From assembly GCF_003261055.1 (NCBI RefSeq), contig NZ_CP030073.1:1240001-1304000 (forward strand): a stretch of 64,000 bases of DNA, written 5' to 3'. The stretch is from Streptomyces cadmiisoli. Its GTDB lineage: Bacteria; Actinomycetota; Actinomycetes; Streptomycetales; Streptomycetaceae. A program made the translations under genes and the position numbers. This document shows, one piece after another, positions 18,831 to 26,944 of this stretch (positions are counted from its first letter, which is position 1; each line of letters opens with the position of its first letter). Under the pieces are notes generated by a model, which worked only from the letters and a program-made list of their open reading frames with translations, searched no databases and was not told the origin of the DNA.

Positions 18831-19502
18831 TCAGCCGGCGGTGGCGTGGCCGGGCTCGACGAGGGCGACGAGTCGGGCCCGGTGCAGTTCCGCGACGGGT
18901 GCGACGAGGTCGGGGTGCCGCAGCAGGGCCGCGGCGCGCCGTTCGCCCTCGTCGGGGGCGAGCAGACGGCGGAAGGCGACCGGAGCCGCCGCCGTGTGCT
19001 CACCGCCGGCCAGCGCCGCCACGGCACGCCCGGCCAGCTCCGGGTCGGCGAGGAGACCGGCGGCCCAGCTCGCCACCACCTCGTCCACCCAGGTCCGCCA
19101 CGCGTCGGCGGCGGCGTCTGTGCCGTCTGTGCCGTCTGTGCCGTCTGTGCCGTCTGTGCCGTCTGTGCCGTCGGATCGCTCGTCCGGGTCCGGGCCGGCC
19201 AGCCGGTCCAGCCGTGCCGAGCCCCCCGGCCCCGTCACGGCGACCAGCCCGGCGTCGAGCGCGGTCGGGTACCGCAGCCAGGCCGCCACCGTCACGGCCT
19301 GGCGCGCCTGCGCCTCGCACAGGGCGGAGGCGAGCGCGCCACCGTGCGGCGGGTAGGCGGCCGTCAGCCAGTGGGTCGTCGCCGCGATGAGGGGGGAAAG
19401 ATCTGTGAGCACTGTCTGCTGTCCGGGCTGCCGGGCGTGAACGGGGAACGGTTCCACAGGACGGTAGCCGGAGAACGGCCGCGCAGGTATGGGCGGCGTC
19501 AC
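18831..19502 (-). CDS. Hypothetical protein with a Gly-Thr-Asp repeat, coupled to a SpoIIE phosphatase gene
   Basis: 223 residues from a GTG at 19502 that follows the upstream phosphatase stop by 9 nt; a second GTG at 19412 would give 193 residues. The N-terminal half is helical (LIAATTHWLTAAYPPHGG; ARQAVTVAAWLRY). It is interrupted near residues 108-127 by six to seven Gly-Thr-Asp units encoded by a 9-nt microsatellite. The C-terminal half is again Ala/Leu-rich and helical. No domain is recognised. Its position directly after the phosphatase suggests co-expression. Confidence 0.65.
   Translation of the reverse strand: MTPPIPARPFSGYRPVEPFPVHARQPGQQTVLTDLSPLIAATTHWLTAAYPPHGGALASALCEAQARQAVTVAAWLRYPTALDAGLVAVTGPGGSARLDRLAGPDPDERSDGTDGTDGTDGTDGTDGTDAAADAWRTWVDEVVASWAAGLLADPELAGRAVAALAGGEHTAAAPVAFRRLLAPDEGERRAAALLRHPDLVAPVAELHRARLVALVEPGHATAG
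19117..19170. repeat. 9-nt tandem repeat, six copies
   Basis: TCTGTGCCG is repeated six times without error. On the minus strand it encodes (Gly-Thr-Asp)n inside the hypothetical gene. Because the unit is a multiple of three, copy-number change would keep the frame. Confidence 0.95.
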
Positions 19503-19511
19503 CCCGCGCCC

Positions 19512-21701
19512 TCAGGCTCCGGGGCGGCCGACACCGATGAGGAGCAGGGCGATGTCGTCGACGGGGTCGCCGGTCCGGCCGATCAGGTGGTCGGCCATGG
19601 CGTCCAGGTCACCGGGATCGGCGCGGGCGACGCACTCCGCGAGCGCGGTGACGGCGTCGTCCGGGTCCAGGCCGGGCTGCTCGACGAGTCCGTCCGTGTA
19701 CAGGACGAGGACGCTTCCGGGCGGGAGCGGGTACTCGACGGCCGGGTAGTCGGCGCATCGTTCGATTCCGAGGAGCAGCCCGGGAGGGATCCGCAGTACC
19801 TCGGTGCGGCCGTCGGTGTGCCGGAGCACCGCGGGCGGGTGGCCCGCGCTGGCCAGGCAGACCGACTGCGCAACCAGGTCCAGATGCGCGTAGAGGCAAC
19901 TGGCGAACCGGCCCGGGTCCAGGTCGACGAGCAGGCGGTTGGTCGTGGCGAGTACGTCGCCCGGGAGCGCCGCGGCCGTCGCGTGGCCGTGCACTGCGGT
20001 GCGTACCTGTCCCATCAGTGCCGCCGCCTCGATGTCGTGTCCCTGGACGTCGCCGATCGCGGCGGCGGCCGTCGTCCCGTCGAGGAGGATCAGGTCGTAG
20101 AAGTCGCCGCCCACCTCCAGCCCGTGGCCGGCCGGGCGGTAGCGGGCGGCGATCCGCAGGCCGGGCGGGGCCGGCAGGTACCGGGGCAGCAGCGCGGCCT
20201 GGAGATGGTGGGCCACGGTGTACTGGGTGTCGTACAGGCGCCCTCGTTCCAGCGCCTGCCCGACGAGGCCGACCAGCGCCGTGAGCACCGCGCGTTCGGT
20301 GGGCGGGAAGCGCTGCGGGCGATCGTAGGCGAGGACGAGGGAACCCACGGCGCGGCCGGAGGCGATCAGCGGGAGGAACGCCCAGGACACTTTGTCGTCC
20401 AGGTGGACGACGCCGGGATATGCCTCCTCCAGTTCGCCGAAGTCGGCGAAGAACTGCGGAGCGCAGGTGTCCAGCACGCGCACGGCGGGAGTGTCGGCGG
20501 TCAGGGGCAGGTCGTCGAACAGCGCCATGAGTCCGGCGTCGTAGCCGCGATGGCCGAGGATCCTCAACCGGCCGTCCTGCGGGGCCATCAGAGCCATGGC
20601 GGAGGCACCGAGTGCGGGCATCAGCTGGTCGGCGGCCTGCTTCACCACGTCCTGCACACCGACGGCCTCGGTGAGCGAGGCCGCCAGGTACACGAGGTGG
20701 TAGAGCAGCCCGGCCCGGCCCGGTCCGGTCTTCAGGGGTTCGTCGACCGTCGCGGCCGGGTGGGCGGGTGGACGGTCGGGGGCCGCGGGCCGCTCGGGCC
20801 GGGGTCCGCCCGGGGTGATCCGGACACTGATGCCGGAGGGATCCGGGTAGAGCTCGAAGAGGAGCGGGGTGTCCGGCGGGCGTACGGCGGTGAAGGTGGT
20901 GGGCTGCTCACTGACCAGGGCGGCGCGGTAGCGGTCCTCCGCTTCGGGGACGTCCATCCACGGCAGGGCCGCCCACGGCAGGGCGCCCACGAGTTCGGCG
21001 GCGTCCGCCCCGAGGAGCCGTGCCGCTTCCGGGGTGACGAACGTGAACCGGCCGGTGAGGTCCAGCGCGCAGGCCGCTCCGGGCAGCCGGGCGATGAAGG
21101 CCGACAGTTCGCCCGCTCCGGCCGGAGCACCGCGGGCGCACAACGGGTGCGGCAGCAGCCGCGGCTCGTCCGGCGGCGCCGGTCCGTCGCTCACGGCCAC
21201 CTGCCGGAGCAGGTGTCCCAGCCGTCGGCAGCCCTTGTCGAGGGCCTTGCGCTCGTCGTCGCTCAGCCACGGCGGATGCGAGGCCGGCCACAGCAGCACG
21301 AGTCCGCCGACGGCCGTTCCCTCGGCGGTGAGGGGTGCGGCGGCCATCGCGAACGCGTACGGCAGCACGAGGGAGCTGCGCGGGTAGCGGCGCGCCATCT
21401 CCTCCATGTCGGCGACCCACACCAGTTCACCGCCGCGTACGGCGTCCGCCACCGGGATGGGCTCCGACAGTCCCACTCTGGTCCACGGGAGGCACATCTC
21501 GCGGGGCGCGCCCGTCATGGCCTCCAGCCACAGGGCGTCACCCGCCGGGGGAAAGCTGTACAGCATCGCCCGGGAGGCACCGCAGTCGCCGACGACCGCC
21601 AGCAGCGCCCGGTCCAGCGACTCGACCGCGGACCGGGACCGGATCGCTCGCCGGCTCACGCCGTCTCCCCGACGTCGCACGGCACCCGCCGACGGGTCCA
21701 T
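19512..21701 (-). CDS. Multi-sensor SpoIIE-type PP2C phosphatase (GAF-PAS-GAF-SpoIIE)
   Basis: 729 residues from the ATG at 21701 (GAGGG upstream); the frame continues further upstream but without support. A first GAF-like domain is at about 20-160 (LYSFPPAGDALWLEAMTG; LVLLWPASHPPW), a PAS-like domain at about 190-300 (ALDLTGRFTFVTPEAARLLG) and a second GAF at about 330-490. The SpoIIE phosphatase (about 500-728) keeps GGDFYDLILLDG, IGDVQGHD, LYTDGLVEQPG and DDIALLLIG. It is soluble. It should dephosphorylate an anti-anti-sigma factor in response to a signal sensed by the N-terminal domains (family knowledge). Confidence 0.87.
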   Translation of the reverse strand: MDPSAGAVRRRGDGVSRRAIRSRSAVESLDRALLAVVGDCGASRAMLYSFPPAGDALWLEAMTGAPREMCLPWTRVGLSEPIPVADAVRGGELVWVADMEEMARRYPRSSLVLPYAFAMAAAPLTAEGTAVGGLVLLWPASHPPWLSDDERKALDKGCRRLGHLLRQVAVSDGPAPPDEPRLLPHPLCARGAPAGAGELSAFIARLPGAACALDLTGRFTFVTPEAARLLGADAAELVGALPWAALPWMDVPEAEDRYRAALVSEQPTTFTAVRPPDTPLLFELYPDPSGISVRITPGGPRPERPAAPDRPPAHPAATVDEPLKTGPGRAGLLYHLVYLAASLTEAVGVQDVVKQAADQLMPALGASAMALMAPQDGRLRILGHRGYDAGLMALFDDLPLTADTPAVRVLDTCAPQFFADFGELEEAYPGVVHLDDKVSWAFLPLIASGRAVGSLVLAYDRPQRFPPTERAVLTALVGLVGQALERGRLYDTQYTVAHHLQAALLPRYLPAPPGLRIAARYRPAGHGLEVGGDFYDLILLDGTTAAAAIGDVQGHDIEAAALMGQVRTAVHGHATAAALPGDVLATTNRLLVDLDPGRFASCLYAHLDLVAQSVCLASAGHPPAVLRHTDGRTEVLRIPPGLLLGIERCADYPAVEYPLPPGSVLVLYTDGLVEQPGLDPDDAVTALAECVARADPGDLDAMADHLIGRTGDPVDDIALLLIGVGRPGA

Positions 21702-21915
21702 GTGCCGGCCCTCGCGGTCCTGGCCCTCGCGTGTCCGGGGGGCACGTCCGGTGCATGCGGGACCGTGCACCACCGGACACCGCGAAAACCACCCATATAT
21801 GAACACTAATCTTTTTTCGGACGCAGCACTCCGGCGGTGCCGGTCGAGTTTCGGCCGCCGGGATCGGGTTACGCGGGAACGCGTCGGCATCGCGGAGACT
21901 CAGGAGGGCATCGAC

Positions 21916-22467
21916 ATGAACAGCCAACCGTCGACCGCCCGAAGCGGTCCGCCTCTCCTGAACCTGTATCTGCACGATCACCTGACGGGCGCGGGCACCG
22001 GCACGGAGCTGCTGCGTCGCGCCGCGCGGGCCCATCGCGGCACGGCCGACGGGCCGACCCTGACGGCCCTGGCCCGGGAGGTCGCCGAGGACCGGAGCAG
22101 CCTCCAGGCGATCATGTCCGACCTCGGTATCCGCGTGCTGCGGCACCGCATGGCCCTCGGCTGGTTCGCCGAGAAGGTGGCCCGGCTCAAGCTCAACGGA
22201 CGGCTGGTCTCCCGCTCTCCGCTCAGCGATGTCCTCGAACTGGAGGCCATGCGCCTCGGCGTGGAGGGCAAGGCATGTGCCTGGCGCACGCTGCTCGCGC
22301 TGTCGGCCACGGACCGCCGGATCGACGGCGGACGCGTGCAGGAACTGCTGCGCCGCGCCGAGCGGCAGATCCGGATCCTGGAGGACCTGCGCACCGAGCA
22401 CGCCGAGCGGGTCTTCATCGAGGACATGAGCGGAGCCGAAGGGAAGCTGTCCAAAGCCGTCCCGTGA
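21916..22467 (+). CDS. Conserved Streptomyces helical protein of unknown function
   Basis: 183 residues with AGGAGGG before the ATG; an upstream in-frame extension to 21406 is antisense to the phosphatase and unlikely. The sequence is almost entirely helical and charged: LLNLYLHDHLTGAGTGTELLRRAARAH, then LALGWFAEKVARLKLNGRLVSRSPLSDVLELE-type segments. I recognise this as a family common in streptomycetes but not its function. It is likely a cytoplasmic helical bundle. It is divergent from the SpoIIE gene, with 214 bp between starts. Confidence 0.75.
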   Translation: MNSQPSTARSGPPLLNLYLHDHLTGAGTGTELLRRAARAHRGTADGPTLTALAREVAEDRSSLQAIMSDLGIRVLRHRMALGWFAEKVARLKLNGRLVSRSPLSDVLELEAMRLGVEGKACAWRTLLALSATDRRIDGGRVQELLRRAERQIRILEDLRTEHAERVFIEDMSGAEGKLSKAVP

Positions 22468-22507
22468 CCGTCCGAGGATCGCCGCCGTCGATGGCGACGG
22501 GCGGTCA
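22465..22507. terminator. Terminator-like hairpin between convergent genes
   Basis: TGACCGTCCG (22465-22474) pairs with CGGGCGGTCA (22498-22507) at 9 of 10 positions and overlaps the stop codon of the preceding gene. Confidence 0.45.
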
Positions 22508-22540
22508 CCGGACCGCACGGCACTGCACGGGCCGGCCGGG

Positions 22541-22849
22541 TCATCGTGCGCGCAGCGCGCTCGCCGTCGTTCCCATGCGCTCGCGCAGCAGGATCCGGAG
22601 CGTATTGGCGTGCTCGTAGCCGACCTTGCGCGCGATGGCCTCCAGGGGCAGGCCCGTGGTCCGCAACAGGTGTGAGGCCCGCTCGACCCGCAGATCCTGG
22701 ACGAACCGCACCGGCGACGTGCCCAGCGTGCGGCGCACGGCCCGTTGAAGGGTGCGCTCGCTGACGTTGGCGCCCCGGAGCACGTCGAGCAGCGCGGCGA
22801 GTCCGGAGTCGAAGACACCTTCGAGGACGAGCGGGGGCGTCAGGGGCAT
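22541..22849 (-). pseudogene. GlxA/AraC-family regulator with its central domain deleted
   Basis: From the ATG at 22849 the frame starts MPLTPPLVLEGVFDSGLAALLDVLRGANV, the first strand and helix of the DJ-1/PfpI-like domain that opens GlxA-type regulators. It then jumps directly to SERTLQRAVRRTLGTSPVRFVQ, the second half of the C-terminal AraC helix-turn-helix, continuing through RKVGYEHANTLRILLR to a normal end. About 200 residues, including the effector domain and first DNA-binding helix, are missing compared with the usual 310-330. The frame is intact (102 residues), so a small protein could be made, but function is doubtful. Confidence 0.7.
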
Positions 22850-22962
22850 CTGGCGGGCAGGGTCGCCGCGGCGCGGACGGAGGCGGCGGACACGATGCTC
22901 AGTGAGGCTCCGGACATCCGGCCCGGCGACCTCCTGGCGGTCGAGCTCCCCTGATGAGGACC

Positions 22963-23010
22963 GTGTCCCGGCTCCGGTGAGCCGGGACACGCCGGCCGGC
23001 GTGTCCCGGC
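22963..23010 (-). terminator. Two overlapping, mutually exclusive hairpins after the discoidin gene
   Basis: Hairpin A pairs GTGTCCCGGCTC (22963-22974) with GAGCCGGGACAC (22979-22990). Hairpin B is a perfect palindrome at 22983-23010 made of CCGGGACACGCCGG and its complement. The shared segment 22983-22990 prevents both forming at once. It lies just past the stop codon of the large minus-strand gene, so it is most simply its terminator. Confidence 0.7.
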
Positions 23011-23017
23011 GGGACCG

Positions 23018-25201
23018 TCAGGGATAGGAGACGACGGTCGAGGGGACGGTCGAGGTGCCCTGGGTGGGGGCGCCCGTGTCATTGATGACGTGCTCGAACT
23101 GGCCGTTGCCGCTGAGCGAGACGGTGAGCAGGCTGTGGAACCTCACACCGGGCTTCACCGGCGCCTTGAATCCATGGTCCTGACGGATCGTCGGATCCAC
23201 GTTGTAGTAGCAGTAGCTGCCCATGCCCCAGCCCTCGTGCGTGTTGACGGAGTCGTCGACGCGGTAGGCCGCGAATCCCTTGGTACTGCCGTTCTGGATG
23301 GCGGCCTGGTCGGGTGCGTCGTACGCCTTCTCGTTCTGGAAGAAGATCGTGCGGCCGCGCTCGCCGTACCACTCGACGTCGTACTTGTTGAAGTGCTCGA
23401 CGAACAGTCCGGTGGCCAGGACGTCGTCACCGTTGACCCGTACGCCGTAGTCGGCCCGGTTGGTCTCCCAGCCGACGCCCTCGCCGTGGTCGGCGCGCCA
23501 CACCCAGGTGTGGTCGATGACGGTGTCGTCGCTGTTGACCACCATGCTGGTGGTGGCCTTGCCGGCGCCCGCGCCGCCGATGCGGATGTAGACGTCCTGC
23601 ACGGTGGTGGGGTTGGCGGAGTGGTCGGCGGCCGCGTTCTGCGGGCCGATCTCCAGCAGGGTGGGCGAGTTGACCGGTCCGGCGTCGATCAGGAAGCCGG
23701 CCAGGCGCACACCGTCGACGTCGGCGACCCTCATCGCGGTCACACCCTTGTCCGGGATGACGGTGGCCAGTCCGAGGCCCAGCACGATGGTGTCGGGCCG
23801 GTTGACCTCGATCGTCCGGTCGACGTGGTGGATGCCGGGTGTGAACAGCAGGTGCAGGCCCTGGGCCAGTGCCTGGTTGATGGTGGCGGCGGTGGTGCCG
23901 GGCTTGACCACGTAGAACCGGCTGAGCGGGATGGACTGACCCTGCGGTGTGCCGCTCCCCCAGCTCGTGCCGCGGGCGTCGGTGCGCTTGGCCGGCGCGA
24001 ACACCTTGTACTCGGTGCCGTCCAGGTAGAGGAACGGCTTCTCCCGCGAGACGGGGGTGGTGTTCAGGGTGGTGTAGCGCGGCTCGGGGAAGCCGGTGGC
24101 GGGAGCGCCCTCGACGCCGGAGAAGACCTGGTTCCACACGGAGTTCGACCAGCCGCCGATGGAGCTGTCCCGGGTGTACCACTGCTGTTGCGAGTAGTTC
24201 CCGACCTGACCGTCGACCTTCGAGTCGGCGATGTAGCCGCCGCTGGCCCAGCCGTAGCCGTTCGGTGCGAGGTTGAGACCGCCGCGGACGTGCATACGGC
24301 GGAAGGACGAGGCCTGCGAGACCGCCCACCGGTTGGTGCCGTTGACCGGGCTGACCGAGAGGTTCTCGGCGGAGCGCCAGAAGTTCTGGGTGGCGTTGCC
24401 GTCGAACCAGCCGGCGTCGACGGTGATGTCACCGTTGATGTGGGTGTCGTCCGGCCTGAGACCGAGACCGGAGATCTGGGTGTAGAAGCCTATCTGCGCG
24501 TTGAGGTTGTGGTACGTGCCCGGCTTGAAGAGGAAGGCGTGGCGGCCGCTGCCGAACTGCGCGGACTCCTGCTGCCGGAAGACCGCGTCCAGCTTGCCCT
24601 GGATGTCGGGGGTGGACGGGTCGATGACGTGCACGTTGGGGCCGAGGTCGCCGCCGCCGGGCAGCTGCGGTGTGCCGCCCTCGCCGTAGACCTGGAACTC
24701 CCACAGGGAGTAGCCGTAGCCGGTACCCCGGGTCACGCCCTGGAGACGCACATAGCGGCCACTGCCGGAGACGGCCAGGTCGTCGGTCGCGCCGTCGCCG
24801 GCCGTCACGGACCTCACCGTCCGCCAGTCGCTGCCGTTGTCGGACAGCTGGATGTCGTAGGCCTTGCCATAAGCCGCTTCCCAGGTCAGCACGACACGAC
24901 TGATGTCCGCGGTCGTACCGAGGTCGACCTGGAACCACTGGCTGTCGCTCCACTGACTCGCCCAGCGGGTGCCCGTCAGATCGCCGTCGACGGCGGCGGA
25001 GGCGGCGAACGCCGCTCCCTCGGTCGACGAAGCGGTCGCCGTACGGCCCTGCGAGAGCAGCACGGGGGCGGCGTGTGCCGCGGTCGCCGGGACGAGGGCT
25101 AACAGTGTGCCGATCAGCGACGACACCAGTGCGCCGACGGTGGCGCGTCTGAGTGCCGGGGTGGATCGCCGGAGAACCGGCGGTTTCCCGAGCGAAGGCA
25201 T
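23018..25201 (-). CDS. Secreted discoidin (F5/8 type C) plus parallel beta-helix protein, probably carbohydrate-active
   Basis: 727 residues from the ATG at 25201, preceded by AAAGAGGAA. A twin-Arg-rich signal peptide (about 1-43) ends ATAAHA. A discoidin domain (about 45-185: SQGRTATASSTEG to SLWEFQVYG) should bind sugars. After a Gly-rich linker, a right-handed beta-helix region follows (about 200-727), with pectate-lyase/GH55-like motifs such as LFTPGIHHVDRTIEV and VIDHTWVWRADHG. In Streptomyces this family is often mis-annotated as adenylyl cyclase. A LacI operator-like palindrome lies in the leader, so the gene is probably induced by a sugar. Confidence 0.85.
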   Translation of the reverse strand: MPSLGKPPVLRRSTPALRRATVGALVSSLIGTLLALVPATAAHAAPVLLSQGRTATASSTEGAAFAASAAVDGDLTGTRWASQWSDSQWFQVDLGTTADISRVVLTWEAAYGKAYDIQLSDNGSDWRTVRSVTAGDGATDDLAVSGSGRYVRLQGVTRGTGYGYSLWEFQVYGEGGTPQLPGGGDLGPNVHVIDPSTPDIQGKLDAVFRQQESAQFGSGRHAFLFKPGTYHNLNAQIGFYTQISGLGLRPDDTHINGDITVDAGWFDGNATQNFWRSAENLSVSPVNGTNRWAVSQASSFRRMHVRGGLNLAPNGYGWASGGYIADSKVDGQVGNYSQQQWYTRDSSIGGWSNSVWNQVFSGVEGAPATGFPEPRYTTLNTTPVSREKPFLYLDGTEYKVFAPAKRTDARGTSWGSGTPQGQSIPLSRFYVVKPGTTAATINQALAQGLHLLFTPGIHHVDRTIEVNRPDTIVLGLGLATVIPDKGVTAMRVADVDGVRLAGFLIDAGPVNSPTLLEIGPQNAAADHSANPTTVQDVYIRIGGAGAGKATTSMVVNSDDTVIDHTWVWRADHGEGVGWETNRADYGVRVNGDDVLATGLFVEHFNKYDVEWYGERGRTIFFQNEKAYDAPDQAAIQNGSTKGFAAYRVDDSVNTHEGWGMGSYCYYNVDPTIRQDHGFKAPVKPGVRFHSLLTVSLSGNGQFEHVINDTGAPTQGTSTVPSTVVSYP

Positions 25202-25245
25202 GGGGGTTCCTCTTTTCGCAGAGGGGAAATGGGGAGAACAGAGAG

Positions 25246-25259
25246 GGAGAGCGCTCTCC
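25246..25259. promoter_or_regulatory. LacI-family operator-like palindrome
   Basis: GGAGAGCGCTCTCC is a perfect 14-bp palindrome with the central CG step typical of LacI-family operators (compare GAGCGCTC cores in Streptomyces carbohydrate regulons). It lies 45 bp before the start of the discoidin gene and 180 bp before the divergent LacI gene. Confidence 0.65.
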
Positions 25260-25439
25260 GGGGAACCTTGCCCGTGCCTCATGTGAAGGGTCAAGCATCA
25301 CGACACACTTTTCTTTCGCCTTGCCTTAAGCCTGGATAGATCACGAAGGAGGGGTTTCCCCGCGGTCCCGGTCCGCGCAGGTGAGCCGTGTCCGGCGCCT
25401 GCCCGTACCCGTCCCGCACGGGGGCGTTAGGGTGCCGGA

Positions 25440-26459
25440 GTGACCAGGAGGGGACCGACGCTGGAGGACGTCGCGCGCGTGGCCGGGGTGTCCCGGGCGA
25501 CGGTGTCGCGTGTGGTCAACGGTGTGCGCAACGTCGACCCGCACATCCAGGAAACGGTCCGCCGCGCCATCACGCACACCGGTTACACGCCCAACCAGGC
25601 GGCCAGGTCCCTGGTGACACGCCGCACGGGAACGGTGGCGTTGGTGTTCTCCGCGGACGGCGACCCGGTCGCCGCCCGGGTGTTCGCCGATCCGTTCTTC
25701 GGGCGGGTGGTGGACGGCGCTCTCCGCTTCCTGCACGAACGGGCCGTGCAGCCGGTGATGCTGGTGGCGGACTCGGCGCAGGCCAGGACCCGGGTCGTCG
25801 ACTACCTGAGCCGGGGCGCCGCCGACGGAGCACTCGTCGTTCCGCTCGACGCGGCCGATCCGCTGCCCGGCATGCTGGTCACCGCGGGCATCCCCATGGT
25901 GCTGTTCGGCCGCCCTCCGGCCGAGGTCCGGACCGGTTTCGTCGACCTGGACAATGCGGCGGGCGCCCGGATGGCGGCCGCACACCTGTCTGCGCGGGGA
26001 CGGCGACGCCTCGCCGTCATCGCCGCGCCCGACTCCGCTCCGGCGGCCCGGGAGCGTCTGAACGGCTTCCTGGAGGCGTCGGCCCTGGCGGGCATCGAGG
26101 AAGTGCCCGTCGTCAGCGGGCGGTTCACGGCGGACAGCGGCCGACGGGCGATGGCCCGGCTGCTGCGGGAGCACCCCGGGCTCGACGGGGTGTTCGCCGC
26201 GAACGACCTGATGGCGCTGGGCGCCTGCCAGTACCTGCGGGAGCGCGGGGTGTCGGTGCCCGGTGACATCGCCGTGGTGGGCTTCGACGACTCCAGCGCC
26301 GCGACGGAGTGCGGTCCCCCGCTGACGACCGTGCGCCAGCCCGTGGAACACATGGCGGCGGCCATGGCGCGGCTGCTCGTCGAACAACTCCAAGGCGTCG
26401 GTGCGACATGCTCATCGGAGATGTTCGAGCCGCTATTGGTGGTGCGCGAGTCGGCCTGA
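25440..26459 (+). CDS. LacI-family transcriptional regulator
   Basis: 339 residues from a GTG. The DNA-binding domain is clear: TLEDVARVAGVSRATVSRVVNG (about 7-28) and the hinge helix QAARSLVTRRTGTVALV. The sugar-binding core (about 62-338) has the expected periplasmic-binding-protein fold, with GVFAANDLMALGACQYLRE and VVGFDDSSAATECGPPLTTV. It is divergent from the beta-helix gene and probably binds the palindrome at 25246, repressing that gene until a sugar is bound (inference). Confidence 0.92.
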   Translation: MTRRGPTLEDVARVAGVSRATVSRVVNGVRNVDPHIQETVRRAITHTGYTPNQAARSLVTRRTGTVALVFSADGDPVAARVFADPFFGRVVDGALRFLHERAVQPVMLVADSAQARTRVVDYLSRGAADGALVVPLDAADPLPGMLVTAGIPMVLFGRPPAEVRTGFVDLDNAAGARMAAAHLSARGRRRLAVIAAPDSAPAARERLNGFLEASALAGIEEVPVVSGRFTADSGRRAMARLLREHPGLDGVFAANDLMALGACQYLRERGVSVPGDIAVVGFDDSSAATECGPPLTTVRQPVEHMAAAMARLLVEQLQGVGATCSSEMFEPLLVVRESA

Positions 26460-26944
26460 TCGGCGGCACATGATCCGGTCGGTGACGTATCGGAACCCAT
26501 GTGCGGTTCATCTCATCGAAGCGGGGCACGAATCGTGACTCGGGATGTTGTGAAGTCCGCTCCGGCACGGCCGGGAAGTCAATCCAGCAGGTCCTTCCAG
26601 CACGGGAATCCCAGCACGCAATCCAATCCCTTTGGCAGGCTGGGGCTTTACGCGATTGACTCCGCTTCCCCGGTTCGACATCGCCTTTCAGCCGCGTCGC
26701 CGGGCCTGTCGTTCAGCCGCTCCACCGCCCCGCGGAGCGACTCCGGAACAGCACCGCCAAACAACTGAACAGCGCTCAAGGTGAACAATTGGCGCCAGAC
26801 AACCGTAGTATCGCTGTCCACCACCCTCCTGGGTGCAGGTGTGGCCAAGACACACACGGCGCGAGCCCGAGCCAAATCGTTCTCCGGTTCGCCCACGGGA
26901 CTGCACGGGACGGTCGAAGGCAGAACCACAGAAAGGTCAGCACA
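26460..26944. other. 485-bp spacer without a recognised gene
   Basis: The stretch is less GC-rich than its surroundings. Neither strand gives a convincing frame with a ribosome binding site. TGAACA (26781-26786) and TAGTAT, 18 bp apart, could be a weak promoter for the H1-like gene, leaving a leader of more than 100 nt. Confidence 0.4.

Noticed and set aside
18018..21809. 1263-residue open frame on the plus strand
   Set aside because: It crosses the hemerythrin gene in another frame and runs antisense to the SpoIIE gene; no domain is recognisable.
22867..22954. Short plus-strand frame ending PDIRPGDLLAVELP
   Set aside because: It looks protein-like at the C-terminus but has no start, no ribosome binding site and no recognisable family. 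It may be a relic, but it cannot be supported.
23090..25102. 670-residue open frame on the plus strand
   Set aside because: It is antisense to the discoidin/beta-helix gene, has an Asp/Val-rich translation typical of GC-rich shadow frames, and no ribosome binding site.
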